Assembly: GCA_902728285.1 (NCBI GenBank)
Contig: CACVBU010000597.1
Location: forward strand, 648,215-712,214
From: Clytia hemisphaerica
Taxonomy: Eukaryota > Cnidaria > Hydrozoa > Leptothecata > Clytiidae
Length of the DNA stretch: 64,000 nt
Reading direction: 5' to 3'
The notes under the pieces are model-generated. The model searched no databases, had not been told where the DNA came from, and saw only the letters and a list, made by a program, of their open reading frames with translations. Positions 32,136 to 43,282 of this stretch are shown piece after piece. Each line of letters opens with the position of its first letter. Positions within the stretch are counted from its first letter, which is position 1. Position numbers and translations under genes: made by a program.

Positions 32136-33440
32136 AGTTTGTCTGTGAAGAAAGGAAAATGAAATCGAACTTCTTTTTCGTTTTTAAACGCCTTTGAAGT
32201 GCCGACACAGATAATGCGTTACGGCGTTACAGAGAATCGTCTGGAATCTTTTCGGACGAAAGCAGTCGGAAAAAGGCAAAGAAATTCGGTCGATTCGTTA
32301 AATCTTAAAAACCTTTGTAGTTCCGACATGGTGCCTTGAATTGTATTGTCTAAAAACATTTTTAGGGTCGAAAGCAAAAAGTGGTTCGACCGAAATGTAT
32401 TTTTATTCCTATTTGAATTTTCCAGAAATTCGTGACCAGACGTATATGACGTAATATTTAGACTGGAATAATTTTCGGTGTTATTCCCATTCCCTCATAA
32501 TTCGATAATTAATACGATAATATTGTTACGGGATAGGTCTGAAACTATACTATACCAATAATTCCGCTCCTTTTTTTTTTATCATAATATTCAGCTTATA
32601 TCATAATTAGTTTCTCGGTTTAGTCGTCTAGGATACTAGACTACACGTAATGTAGGAAAAGCCTTTGAAGTGCCGACAGTGCGCCAGGTAGAATTGTCGA
32701 TTCTTCAAGCGTGCTTCATAAAAACCCGGGGGTATCTTGCCGACCGATTGGGGTTCGCCGCTGGGGGCTCGAAAAAGTGTCCCTGCCTGAATAATGAGAC
32801 TGAAGTTGACATTTTCTTCTTAATTAAGAAATATGTAATAAATTTGATAAAGTCATAACTGTATGCTGTTATAATGTTGTTAAATGAAGGAACATATATG
32901 CGGAAATAAAATCACGTGAAATTTTTCGATTAATCGCGTGCTTTGGCTGCCACACCCTTTGCTCTACTTTTGCAACCTTGTGTATTTATAGAAATTCAGC
33001 TGAGAAATTCTAGCAAAAAAATCCGATTGGGGCCCAAGGCTATGTCAATTAGTTTCCCGCGCACGATCCATCCATAAAAAAAAAATTGATGTGGACTTGA
33101 TTCACGGGGGTTGAATATCAATAATTAGATCTATTCTCTATTGAATTATTACTGAAAAATATGCCAATTTAAGATTCATAGGATAAAAATTATTATTTGA
33201 TATAAATTAAAACAATATTATATTTTCACGCTTCTAAAACTACATAACAGAATTTTTTCTTTATTTGTTCACCCCCGTCGGGACAATCTGAACGACGGGG
33301 GTCTCGTTTTAAATTTATATTGCTTTAAAATCTATGGTATGCAAATTAAATAACTATTTTTTCTTAAATTTATAAAAAAATGTATTTTTATTAATCTTGG
33401 GAAATTGTTAATTCTTTTATAATCATGCATTTTTTTGACA
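32136..33440. other. Intergenic, with three copies of a CCTTTGAAGTGCCGACA motif
   Basis: Copies near 32190, 32312 and 32658 are each followed within 30-40 bp by a cytosine-poor stretch. A 10-bp perfect stem (ACCCCCGTCG/CGACGGGGGT, 12-nt loop) lies at 33271-33302. No gene supported. Confidence 0.4.
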
Positions 33441-33459
33441 AAATACATCAGTTCCTCAG

Positions 33460-33573
33460 TTTCATACCCCCGGTTTTTACGATGTACGTTTTCGAAAAGC
33501 AGTGAAACTTGAAGATGATGGACTTGTAAAGAAAAACGAGGAATCACGAAATCGCACAAGCCACATGCTGCAG
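33460..33573 (+). CDS. Possible isolated exon
   Basis: An open phase encodes FHTPGFYDVRFRKAVKLE and KNEESRNRTSHMLQ, followed by donor CAG-GTAAAA at 33574. An acceptor-like CTCAG precedes it at 33459. The amino-acid composition looks coding, but no partner exon was found: joining to the next good acceptor at 33888 gives an immediate stop. Family unknown. Confidence 0.25.
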
Positions 33574-34940
33574 GTAAAAGTTGGAATTTTACATGATTCA
33601 TACACAAGACGACAAGACTTCATCAAGATCGAAAGAAATGCTGATTTTACTTTTTAAAAGTACAAAAGGTATGAAGTTTCTCTCACTGTTTTCAAAAATG
33701 TGTATTAGAATTTAGGATAGGATTACTGTAGTACTACAACTCAATATAATCAAACTACGAAACTAATGATGATGAATGTTTCCTGTCACCTTGCTTGGGT
33801 ATAATCTGTCATTTTGAATGTTTGTTTTTCCAATTTTTTTTTATGTTTTGAGTCTAAGCAAACAGCTGAATCATCCATCTCCTTTCAGTAATTAAAATTT
33901 GTATTGATAAAAACCAGGCACCAGAAAAGTCTGTTATTTGGAGGTGATGAAAGTTATCCCTCGTTGTTTGATGAAAGTATAACCCCAGTTGACAGTACCT
34001 TCAGAAAAAATAACAATAATATCAAGTCAGCTGGTTTGGTCACTTTTTACACTGGTTTTCTGATTTTGAAGATGTGGAAAATGGGCTGAAAAACAATTTG
34101 CCCTGACATTTTCTTTTGGGGAAAGGATTGTGGTTGATTTTTCATAAACTTTATTCAGAAATACTCTTTCTGCCCACCATTTTTTGACACAAAATCCTGC
34201 CGGCAAACCCAAAATGCTGGGGCTTTTTTTGGGTGAAAGACTTTGATTTTTCACGATTTTCAAAAATTTATATACTGTAGTACTGAAAGACCTTGACTTG
34301 TTTATTTATTTCGGTTCTATCGCGTAGGTCTATAAAGGTATTACTTCTTTATTTTCAAGATGAAAGAACTTTTCTCTAAAAAAGTGTATGAAAAGGTGCT
34401 AGTGGGTATATCTCACTAGTCCAATATTTTCTAGTTCAACAGCAAAACAGTCCGAATCTAGACAAAATTGAATCAGCCTGGAAGTTTGTCTACTCTGACT
34501 GCTATTTTGTCCGAATATCGACGCACAATCTGTAAATATTAACAAGCTTTTTCTTTTGTCTAGCAGCGGCCTGCCCAAAATTAAGCCATCTTAGAAACAA
34601 ACTATTTTGCCAATTCTGGTCATTCAATTTTTCATATTTCAAATATTACCCATTCCTCTACTTTGTCACTAATATCAGTGAACTGTCTCCCTCCCTCAGC
34701 AAATGGACGAACTGGCTTATTCCATGCACGATGCAAAAAAAATTTAATTGCCTGGCTAGTACAGCATGCTGCCGTTGCTTATTGCTGGAACACTAATTTT
34801 TTTCTATTACTCGTCAGACAAAATCTGTTTCGGAAAACTGGCGCAACCGTCAGATGTATTGTTGAATTTAATTTATGGTCGGACAATAAAGAGTTGACTT
34901 TGAAAAACTCCCACAGACAGTATTGATCATACAAAAGATT
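33574..34940. other. Intergenic with a decayed TAGTCCGACA-type end
   Basis: Bases 34414-34465 (CACTAGTCCAATATTTTCTA then AGTCCGAATC) are a diverged copy of the terminus of the foldback at 3775-4278. A segment at about 34740-34860 resembles, in inverted orientation, bases 40710-40850. No gene supported. Confidence 0.4.
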
Positions 34941-34949
34941 TATTTTCTC

Positions 34950-37880
34950 AAGTTGTTGTTGAAAGGCTAAAGCTAAACTGACCCACTTCGCAATCAAAGT
35001 TTTTATGAAATTGGGGGTTGGGAAAAGGGCTGTGTGGAGTGCTTAGCATCGCCTTTTTAAGGTTGTCCTTGCTTTGGCACACAGTTCCTTCTCTTTCATA
35101 CCAAAAACAAGTTAATATACTAGCCCAGGCTGTTTGGAGTGCTTAGCATCGCCTTTGTCAAAAGGTTGTCCTTGCTTTGGCACACAGTCTCTCACGCTTA
35201 ATCAAAGAAATTAATAAATTGCGTACTTTTTATCAATGACATTTGTTCTTTTTTATTTTCAAGATAATAAATAGAGAGCAAATTCTTTGAAAAGAAAGTG
35301 TAGGGAATGGTATAAGCATAGCCAGTATTTGTCATACAATCTCATTTTCTGAATCAAGAATAAAGTTGTTGTTGTTTTGGGGCTAAAGCTAAACTGATCC
35401 ACTTCGCAATCAAAGTTTTTATGAAATTGGGGGTTGGGAAAAGGGCTGTGTGGAGTGCTTAGCATCGCCTTTTTAAGGTTGTCCTTGCTTTGGCACACAG
35501 TTCCTTCTCTTTCATACCAAAAACAAGTTAATATACTAGCCCAGGCTGTGTGGAGTGCTTAGCATCGCCTTTGTCAAAAGGTTGTCCTTGCTTTGGCACA
35601 CAGTCTCTCACGCTTAATCAAAGAAATTTAATACATTGCGTACTTTTTTATCACTATGACATTGTTCTTTTTCATTTTCAAGATAAAAGAGAACAAATTC
35701 TTTGAAAAAAAGTGTTGGGAATGGTATCAGCATAGCCATTATATGTCATACAATCTCATTTTCTAAATCAAGAATAAAGTTGTTGTTGTTTTGGGGCTTA
35801 AGCTAAACTAACCCACTTCGCAATCAAAGTTTTTATGAAATTGGGGGTTGGGAAAAGGGCTGTGTGGAGTGCTTAGCATCGCCTTTTAAGGTTGTCCTTG
35901 CTTTGGCACACAGTTCCTTCTCTTTCATACCAAAAACAAGTTAATATACTAGCCCAGGCTGTGTGGAGTGCTTAGCATCGCCTTTGTCAAAAGGTTGTCC
36001 TTGCTTTGGCACACAGTCTCTCACGCTTAATCAAAGAAATTAATAAATTGCGTACTTTTTATCAATGACATTTGTTCTTTTTTATTTTCAAGATAATAAA
36101 TAGAGAGCAAATTCTTTGAAAAGAAAGTGTAGGGAATGGTATAAGCATAGCCAGTATTTGTCATACAATCTCATTTTCTGAATCAAGAATAAAGTTGTTG
36201 TTGTTTTGGGGCTAAAGCTAAACTGATCCACTTCGCAATCAAAGTTTTTATGAAATTGGGGGTTGGGAAAAGGGCTGTGTGGAGTGCTTAGCATCGCCTT
36301 TTTAAGGTTGTCCTTGCTTTGGCACACAGTTCCTTCTCTTTCATACCAAAAACAAGTTAATATACTAGCCCAGGCTGTGTGGAGTGCTTAGCATCGCCTT
36401 TGTCAAAAGGTTGTCCTTGCTTTGGCACACAGTCTCTCACGCTTAATCAAAGAAATTTTAAATACATTGCGTACTTTTTATCAATGACATTGTTCTTTTT
36501 TATTTTTAAGATAATAGAGAACAAATTCTTTGAAAAGAAAGTGTAGGGAACGGTTTCAGTGTAGCCAGTATTTGTCATACAATCTCATTTTCTGAATTAA
36601 GAATAAAGTTGTTGTTGTTTGGGGGCTAAAGCTAAACTAACCCACTTCGCAATCAAAGTTTTTATGAAATTGGGGGTTGGGAAAAGGGCTGTGTGGAGTG
36701 CTTAGCATCGCCTTTTTAAGGTTGTCCTTGCTTTGGCACACAGTTCCTTCTCTTTCATACCAAAAACAAGTTAATATACTAGCCCAGGCTGTGTGGAGTG
36801 CTTAGCATCGCCTTTGTCAAAAGGTTGTCCTTGCTTTGGCACACAGTCTCTCACGCTTATCAAAGAAATTTAATACATTGCGTACTTTTTTATCAATATG
36901 ACATTGTTCTTTTTCATTTTCAAGATAAAAGAGAACAAATTCTTTGAAAAAAAGTGTTGGGAATGGTATCAGCATAGCCATTATTTGTCATACAATCTCA
37001 TTTTCTAAATCAAGAATAAAGTTGTTGTTGTTTTGGGGCTTAAGCTAAACTAACCCACTTCGCAATCAAAGTTTTTATGAAATTGGGGGTTGGGAAAAGG
37101 GCTGTGTGGAGTGCTTAGCATCGCCTTTTTAAGGTTGTCCTTGCTTTGGCACACAGTTCCTTCTCTTTCATACCAAAAAAAAACAAGTTAATATACTAGC
37201 CCAGGCTGTGTGGAGTGCTTAGCATCGCCTTTGTCAAAAGGTTGTCCTTGCTTTGGCACACAGTCTCTCACGCTTAATCAAAGAAATTAATAAATTGCGT
37301 ACTTTTTATCAATGACATTTGTTCTTTTTTATTTTCAAGATAATAAATAGAGAGCAAATTCTTTGAAAAGAAAGTGTAGGGAATGGTATAAGCATAGCCA
37401 GTATTTGTCATACAATCTCATTTTCTGAATCAAGAATAAAGTTGTTGTTGTTTTGGGGCTAAAGCTAAACTGATCCACTTCGCAATCAAAGTTTTTATGA
37501 AATTGGGGGTTGGGGGTTGGGAAAAGGGCTGTGTGGAGTGCTTAGCATCGCCTTTTTAAGGTTGTCCTTGCTTTGGCACACAGTTCCTTCTCTTTCATAC
37601 CAAAAACAAGTTAATATACTAGCCCAGGCTGTGTGGAGTGCTTAGCATCGCCTTTGTCAAAAGGTTGTCCTTGCTTTGGCACACAGTCTCTCACGCTTAA
37701 TCAAAGAAATTTTAAATACATTGCGTACTTTTTATCAATGACATTGTTCTTTTTTATTTTTAAGATAATAGAGAACAAATTCTTTGAAAAGAAAGTGTAG
37801 GGAACGGTTTCAGTGTAGCCAGTATTTGTCATACAATCTCATTATCTGAATCAAAAAAAAGTTGTTGTTGTTTTGGGGGA
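34950..37880. repeat. Satellite, seven ~415-bp units with paired dyads
   Basis: Each unit has two similar ~56-bp modules (GGCTGTGTGGAGTGCTTAGC, then GTTGTCCTTGCTTTGG and CACACAG). Module pairs begin near 35028/35125, 35446/35541, 35866/35957, 36272/36366, 36686/36787, 37100/37204 and 37526/37625. Each module can fold: CTGTGTG pairs with CACACAG, with a small inner CCTT(T)/(A)AAGG hairpin. Spacers are of three types in the order A, B, A, C, B, A, C. Two type-A blocks (around 35259-35498 and 36088-36327) are identical, so exchange is recent. The 79-aa ORFs here are by-products. Confidence 0.9.
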
Positions 37881-39264
37881 GCTAAAGCCAATCTGATTCA
37901 CTTGATATATACAGGCTTGTTTATAAGAATAGTACCAAGATTCGGGTGAGTGTTGAGAGTGAGATATTAAGAAAATTAAAAGAAATTAGGTCAAAATTCT
38001 CTTGTTTCTGGAAATCGACCAGATGAATATTTATTTTGGCAGCCACCCGGGCTGTAAAATCTTTTTTTATTTTGATGTTTATTCAATTAACACAAACAGT
38101 ATTCGTCCTTGAAAGTATGGAAAAAGCATAATTTTTGCGAAGAAAATCAGTCAAACAAATATTCTTCTTGAAACAGTAGAACGATCTTTAAAATGTAAAA
38201 AAATTATTTTGTGTTGTCTGAGTGAGATTTTTTTTGTCACTCGCATTTCCAGAAACAATATTTCTTTTTTGTGTAAGCGTAACTTTTAACAGAAGATGCT
38301 TTGCTTTATAATGATATGGTTGGATTACTAGCTCTGATACAGATAAATGAAAAAGAAGAATATTTTAAGAATATATCACCCTTAGATTGGGACTTATTCC
38401 TAAGAGTACTTTATTTTCAGATGAAAAGACCTATATTAATAGAAAAAAATTGTGTAGTCAGCTGATTATTAAATTGGGGTTCAAGGTGCAGTTAAAGGGT
38501 ACACAATTGTCTGTGACTGTCTAGAGAAAATTGGTTCTGGAGATTTTTATCTTACTTTTTAAGCTTTCCAGCCCAAAAGACGTATATTTTTGTCTTCAAG
38601 ACCTTAAATTAAAAGGCCGATTTGTTTCATCACTATTATTGCTATATTTACTATAAGTGCTCTCATTTCAATTTTTTGTCTCCAAAACCTTAGCCCTTTT
38701 TTGTAAATAAACTTGCAAACTCCCTATCAGCAAAAATAGTAAAACTTCAACCTTCTGCAAGCAAAGCAAAGATTGCAATTTCTTCCAGTTTCTTCGCAGT
38801 AAACATTTGCATCTTAAATCAGACTGGATGATGTTTTTTTAGCCTGATTGCTGACTCTAAACTAATAAAGTTAGAAGAGTGAAGAGCTGCAACTGTAGTT
38901 TGCTCCATGCACGGGTCTATATCTGAGATCAAAATAGCAGTTATTTTCATAATGGTGGAAAAGGGGCCACACAGCTGTGAATAAACAATTGATTGAAAGT
39001 TACTTTTTAAATTTTAAAGCACAACCAGGGATCGTCAAGATAGCAGACAACAAAACTTGCAATATTTGCTATCATTTTCAAAGTTTTCATGGAATTTCAT
39101 AGCATATCTGCTAAAATCAGATAGCATCTACAGCATTTATAGTAAGTGAAACAAATATGTCCAAAGTATTTCAGATGTTCAAATGACTCTTAATAAACCA
39201 GCTGTGCTGGAAGGTCAGCCCGAAATGATAAGAAAGATTAGAAGATAAGAAGATTAAAATAATT
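37881..39264. other. No gene seen
   Basis: AT-rich single-copy-looking sequence. No ORF, splice pair or repeat that I can support. Confidence 0.35.
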
Positions 39265-39269
39265 AATTC

Positions 39270-39893
39270 AAGGAAAACTAGTTGTCCCGTATTTTCCAAG
39301 GAAAATTACTTATCGCGTATTTTCCAAAGAAAATTAGTTATTGCGTACTCTTAGGTGCCAAATAAACGGGCCCACCTGCTTGTTAATTTTTCGATTTTGG
39401 GGGTTTCAGAAGTACAATTTCCAACCCCCCGGCAATTAGGTCCCCCCGTTTATCAAAATTTCGAAAATTTTCCAACCCCCCCCCGTTTATTTGGCACCTA
39501 AGAGTATTTTCCAAGGAAGATCACTAGACCGTATTTTCCAAGGAAAATCACTGCTCCGTATTTTCTGAGGAAAATTAGTTGTTGCGTATTTTCCAAGGAA
39601 AATTAATTATTGCGTATTATCCAAGGAAAATTAGTTATTGCGTATTATCCAAGGAAAATTAGTTATTGCGTATTATCCAAGGAAAATTAGTTGTTGCGTA
39701 TTTTCCAAGGAAAATCACTGGTCCGTATTTTCCAAGGAAAATCCTTTGTTCCGTTCTTTCCCAGGAAAATCAATTTTCACGTATTTTTCAAGGAAAATTA
39801 ACCATTACATACTTTCCAAGGAAAATCAATTGTTCCCTATAGCTAATTTCCAAAGGAAACCATTCTAATTTCCAAAGGAAATCATTTGTGTCG
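39270..39893. repeat. 30-bp tandem repeat, TTTTCCAAGGAAAA
   Basis: About eighteen diverged copies of a ~30-bp unit: TTTTCCAAGGAAAA (an inverted repeat TTTTCC/GGAAAA) plus a spacer such as TTAGTTATTGCGTA. The array is interrupted by the MITE at 39348-39504. Further relics lie near 40270 and 40470. Confidence 0.85.
39348..39504. mobile_element. 157-bp MITE with perfect 23-bp TIRs and TA duplication
   Basis: Ends 39348-39370 and 39482-39504 are perfect inverted repeats beginning CTCTTAGGTGCCAAATAAAC. TA flanks both sides (39346-39347 and 39505-39506), as in Tc1/mariner-type insertion. The core has C/G runs of five to ten bases. It splits one unit of the 30-bp array, so it is younger than the array. 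Confidence 0.88.
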
Positions 39894-40269
39894 TACATGT
39901 TTTTTTTTATAAGCAAGTGTATGCCCCTTGGTCAGGCTCGTGTATGCTTAAGTTCTCAAAGCATCCAGGCATAGTTTATGCTTATTATATGCTTAAGAAT
40001 CATGCTTATGATTCACCCCGAGCCAAGTTTTTTATGAAATTTCTGAAATTTTGTAAAAGTTTGTTCAGATTTTGGGAGCAGTGGAATGTTAGCTTGCCGT
40101 GGAATGTCTTATTTTTTACTTGACCTCTACAAAACCTTTTTAAACAGATAAAAATGACCACTTGAAAAATATTTTAGGCTGACATATATGCTCATGTTAT
40201 GCTTAGGAATTCTGCAAATTTCAGCCTTCATATGCTTAAGCGTTATGCTTATAAAAAAAAAAACATGTA
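39894..40269. mobile_element. Foldback module 1, TACATGTTTTTTTTATAAGCA ends
   Basis: Inverted ends TACATG plus an A/T-run plus ATAAGCA at 39894 and 40269 enclose a core with repeated TATGCTTA. It shares its left 60 bp with module 2. Confidence 0.6.
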
Positions 40270-40322
40270 TTCTCCAAGGAAAATCACAGCACTTTATTGA
40301 TTTTCTTTTGAAAGAAAAGACG

Positions 40323-40480
40323 TACATGTTTTTTTTAATAAGCAAGTGTCTGCCCCTACATCAGGCTTGCATTATGCTTAGCATTCTATTGTTCTCAAAC
40401 AATAGAGCCATTGTTTAGGTACCAAAAACTGAGCCTGCATATGCTTATAAACGCTATGCTTATAAAAGAAAAAACATGTA
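40323..40480. mobile_element. Foldback module 2, same ends as module 1
   Basis: 158 bp with the same TACATG...TAAGCA inverted ends and GCAAGTGT(A/C)TGCCCCT just inside. A shorter relative of the neighbouring module. Confidence 0.6.
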
Positions 40481-40904
40481 TTTCCCTTGCAAAAAAAACA
40501 AAATAACTGAAATTCCTTGAGCAATCATTAGTTGGATTTTTCTTTTTGAAAAAGAAGATTATTATTCCCTTGAGAAACACACAAAATCAATTTCCTATGC
40601 GAAAATTCATAGCCTGTCTTATTTAATTGAAAATACAGATTTTATTTATTTTTCTCTTGGAAAACTGCTCAGAATGATGATTTCACAAACTGGGGGGAGG
40701 AGTCTTCAAAAGTCATGCATCCGACATGTTCTAGTCCATGATTGCTCCAGTTTTTCCGAAACCAATTTTGCCCGACAAAAAGTGTCAAAAGAATATTTGT
40801 TTCAGAAAAAACGTTATTAGCCTGTCTGACTAGCCAACCAATTTTTAACAGTTCAAAGTAGGCGGAGGACCGTGTCCGTCTAGTACAGACTTTTAAACTA
40901 AATT
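40481..40904. other. No gene seen
   Basis: AT-rich. Bases 40710-40850 resemble 34740-34860 in inverted orientation, so they are probably two copies of an old mobile element. Confidence 0.35.
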
Positions 40905-41030
40905 TAGGGAAAAAGTCTCTCAAAGGGTCCTAAAATCATCAAAATTTTGTCTCTCAAAGGGGCGATTTTCGATTTTTGCCTCGGACATACCTGTCACCTC
41001 GCAAACCTAAGTACCCCCCCCCCTCCCGGA
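40905..41030. repeat. Dispersed repeat, GTCTCTCAAAGGG units and C-tract
   Basis: Two copies of GTCTCTCAAAGGG, then CGGACATACCTGTC and GTACCCCCCCCCC. Closest in layout to 9240-9410; a single short copy of that family. Confidence 0.65.
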
Positions 41031-41230
41031 GCATCCCTGTACCCCTTTTTGCCAAATATTCACCCATGTATATCTCGAGGAAAGTGTATTGGAACTTTGT
41101 GATTCAAAGGCAGATTTTGGATGAAAATTGTATCAAAAGTATCAAAAGATTAAAGGACAACAACAAGATCTGCTATTTAAAAAGATAATTTTCTCGTCCT
41201 CCATCATCTTCCGTGCAAATTTTGTTAACA

Positions 41231-41298
41231 GCTAGTTAAGCATCGTCGGGGCAGGGCGGGACGATACTTGGATGGGGGACCAACCTGGTAAGTCTGTT
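41231..41298 (+). ncRNA. 5S rRNA-like fragment
   Basis: GTTAAGCA followed by TACTTGGATGGGGGACC and ACCTGG matches the internal promoter half (A box, IE, C box) of eukaryotic 5S rRNA. The first ~45 nt and the 3' end are missing or unrecognisable. Probably a pseudogene or the head of a 5S-derived SINE. Confidence 0.65.
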
Positions 41299-41584
41299 TT
41301 AGACTTTTAGAAAGAAAAATATCAACAAGGAGTATGAAAATCTAGTGAAAATCAATTGATATTTAAGGTTAAAAATATTCATAGAGCCTCGTTTTTTGTT
41401 TGACATTCTGTTTTTATCTTTTTGAAGGCGTTTTCAAGCTCAGAAAATTATGATCTGTACCTCAAGACTGAGGACCGTCTGGACCGTTATAAAGCCAAGG
41501 AGTGCTTGAAAAATCAATGTTTTTGATTAGGTCTGAAATATTTTTTATCCCTGTGGATAGATAAGTTTAGAAAAGAAAAAAAAA

Positions 41585-41654
41585 TACATGTGGGGGAATC
41601 GAACCCTAGACCATCTGGCTCTGAGTCTGATGCTCTACCGACAGAGCTAATTAA
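41585..41654 (-). tRNA. tRNA-like pseudogene (Lys-type body)
   Basis: Minus strand: D arm GCTCTGTCGGTAGAGC, T arm GGGTTCGATTCCC, both close to animal tRNA-Lys. The anticodon stem has mismatches and the loop CTCAGAG would give anticodon CAG. Acceptor strands do not pair. Read as a decayed tRNA or a tRNA-derived SINE head. Confidence 0.55.
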
Positions 41655-43057
41655 TCGAAAATATGCGCGAAAGCAAATGTTTTTATATTACAAAAAAAAG
41701 TAATAAAAAATGACGTAATGTAATTGCGTAAAACATTTTCATTGGCGCATACAAAACAATAGGCAGGATTTTCATTGTTATTTTGTCGATACTGGCGTAA
41801 TCATTTGAGAGCAGGTGTATTCCGATCAGAATAACAACTAATACTTACTTAGCGCTAGCCATTAGCGATACAAGGTTCTAGAAATCCGTTCGGGAATGTT
41901 TTGCCGAAAACGTAAATCGGGGAAACACTTTTTTGAACACGGACGCAGCATGGAAAAAGCCGATTTGAAAGCTCAGCTTGGGCTGACCAAAAAGTATAGA
42001 ATTGTATTATTTAGCTATAAAAAAAAGTGTTTTTGATTAATTTTTTAGAGATCTATAAAATTTTGAAGATTTGAACAAAAATGACTTTTTAGAAACATTG
42101 ATTTTTCATATACCTTTTGTGTTGCCTCATAATTTTTGCCCTAAATCAAATCGAATGTTCACTTGGACGTATTTCTATAAAAAATGTTGCGCACTGGAAA
42201 GGTTAATTAAAGAAATGATTTGTATACTATAGTTTGATGGTACATTATTAGACCTTTAACGCCAACCCTTATTGGGGTTATTTTCGGGCATTAAAAGAAC
42301 TGGCATTTAAAAGGGCTGATATATTCAATGTTTCACAAAAATCAGTGATTCCAACTACTTAATACCAACAAATTTTAGTCAATTTACTTTTTTTAGGCCT
42401 TAAATTAATTAAATTGTGATTTTTGTACGTTTTGGTGTTATATTTACGACCCTAATAGGCATAATCCCAAAATTAGGCTGTGGGGTAAAATGGCAGGGCC
42501 AAAAAGATACTTAGTTAGAAACTCAATTAAAATTGACTATCAAACTGTATCAAATAATAAGGGTACCAGACAGTCATCAATTCTCTTTAATTTTCACCTC
42601 ATTCTTCAAAGCTCTTTGAAAGTTTGTAGATTTGTAATCTTGATCATTATGCACAAATTAGATTGAACCCATGAAGCTTCAAGCTGAATGTCGCTTTAAA
42701 CAGGACACAATTTATACAAACTTCAATCATATCGACAGATTGTACCTAGCCCACTTAGTGTTAAGGCAAGCACCAGTGAGCTCATCTGAAGTTTAATATT
42801 GTTAAAAAGTGAAGTTGATTTTAAGTAAAACAGGACAGGAAATATATTTATATTATATGAATTTGATTTATTTAATTGCATCTAATATTCTTTTGATAAT
42901 GATTGAGTAGAGTCCAGTATTTATTTCTTGTCTTCATCTCTAAAACTTTTTACTCACACAGGTGACAATATGAAAGTGAAGATGAAACAACGTTGAGCTG
43001 ATATCAAAGAACTTGGGTTTGCAACTATCCAGGTGTTTCTTTTTACAATTTTTCATT
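41655..43057. other. No gene seen upstream of the transposase-like gene
   Basis: AT-rich. I looked for terminal inverted repeats of the element that follows and did not find a convincing one. Confidence 0.35.
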
Positions 43058-43282
43058 ATGGCTTCTAAGCTCGTAAACTCATGGTTTGATGAGTGTGTTT
43101 CATTTAATGAGAACAAGTACGTCTTGTTGAACAAGTTGAAAGAAAGCTTCAGGCATTTCCATTTTCCTTTTGGTGAGGAGGTTGATAATGATTGTTTAGA
43201 AAATGAAATTAAAAGAATTTTCATGGAGAAGGGTGTCAAGTTTCTTCGAAAATTTTCAGGAAACATGGAAAGAAATTTTTGA
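43058..43282 (+). CDS. N-terminal segment of the transposase-like protein
   Basis: An ATG-led 74-residue frame, MASKLVNSWFDECVSFNENK through EKGVKFLRKFSG. The next frame (plus one) takes over near 43260, where ATTTTCAG makes a possible acceptor. Either a small intron or a one-base shift links them; I cannot decide which. Confidence 0.45.
   Translation: MASKLVNSWFDECVSFNENKYVLLNKLKESFRHFHFPFGEEVDNDCLENEIKRIFMEKGVKFLRKFSGNMERNF

Noticed and set aside
33904-34089. Plus-strand frame with SYPSLFDESITPVDSTF
   Set aside because: Looks somewhat coding, but the good acceptor at 33888 puts a stop first in frame and no ATG is available.
35259-36327. Two identical 79-aa minus-strand ORFs
   Set aside because: They lie in satellite units; identity comes from recent repeat exchange, and composition is not protein-like.
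34950-37880. Calling the satellite modules H/ACA snoRNA genes
   Set aside because: The ACA lies in the stem, not in a tail, and no guide target was identified; kept only as a finding.
39270-39893. CRISPR-like reading of the 30-bp array
   Set aside because: Spacers are themselves similar and the motif is degenerate; the setting is eukaryotic.
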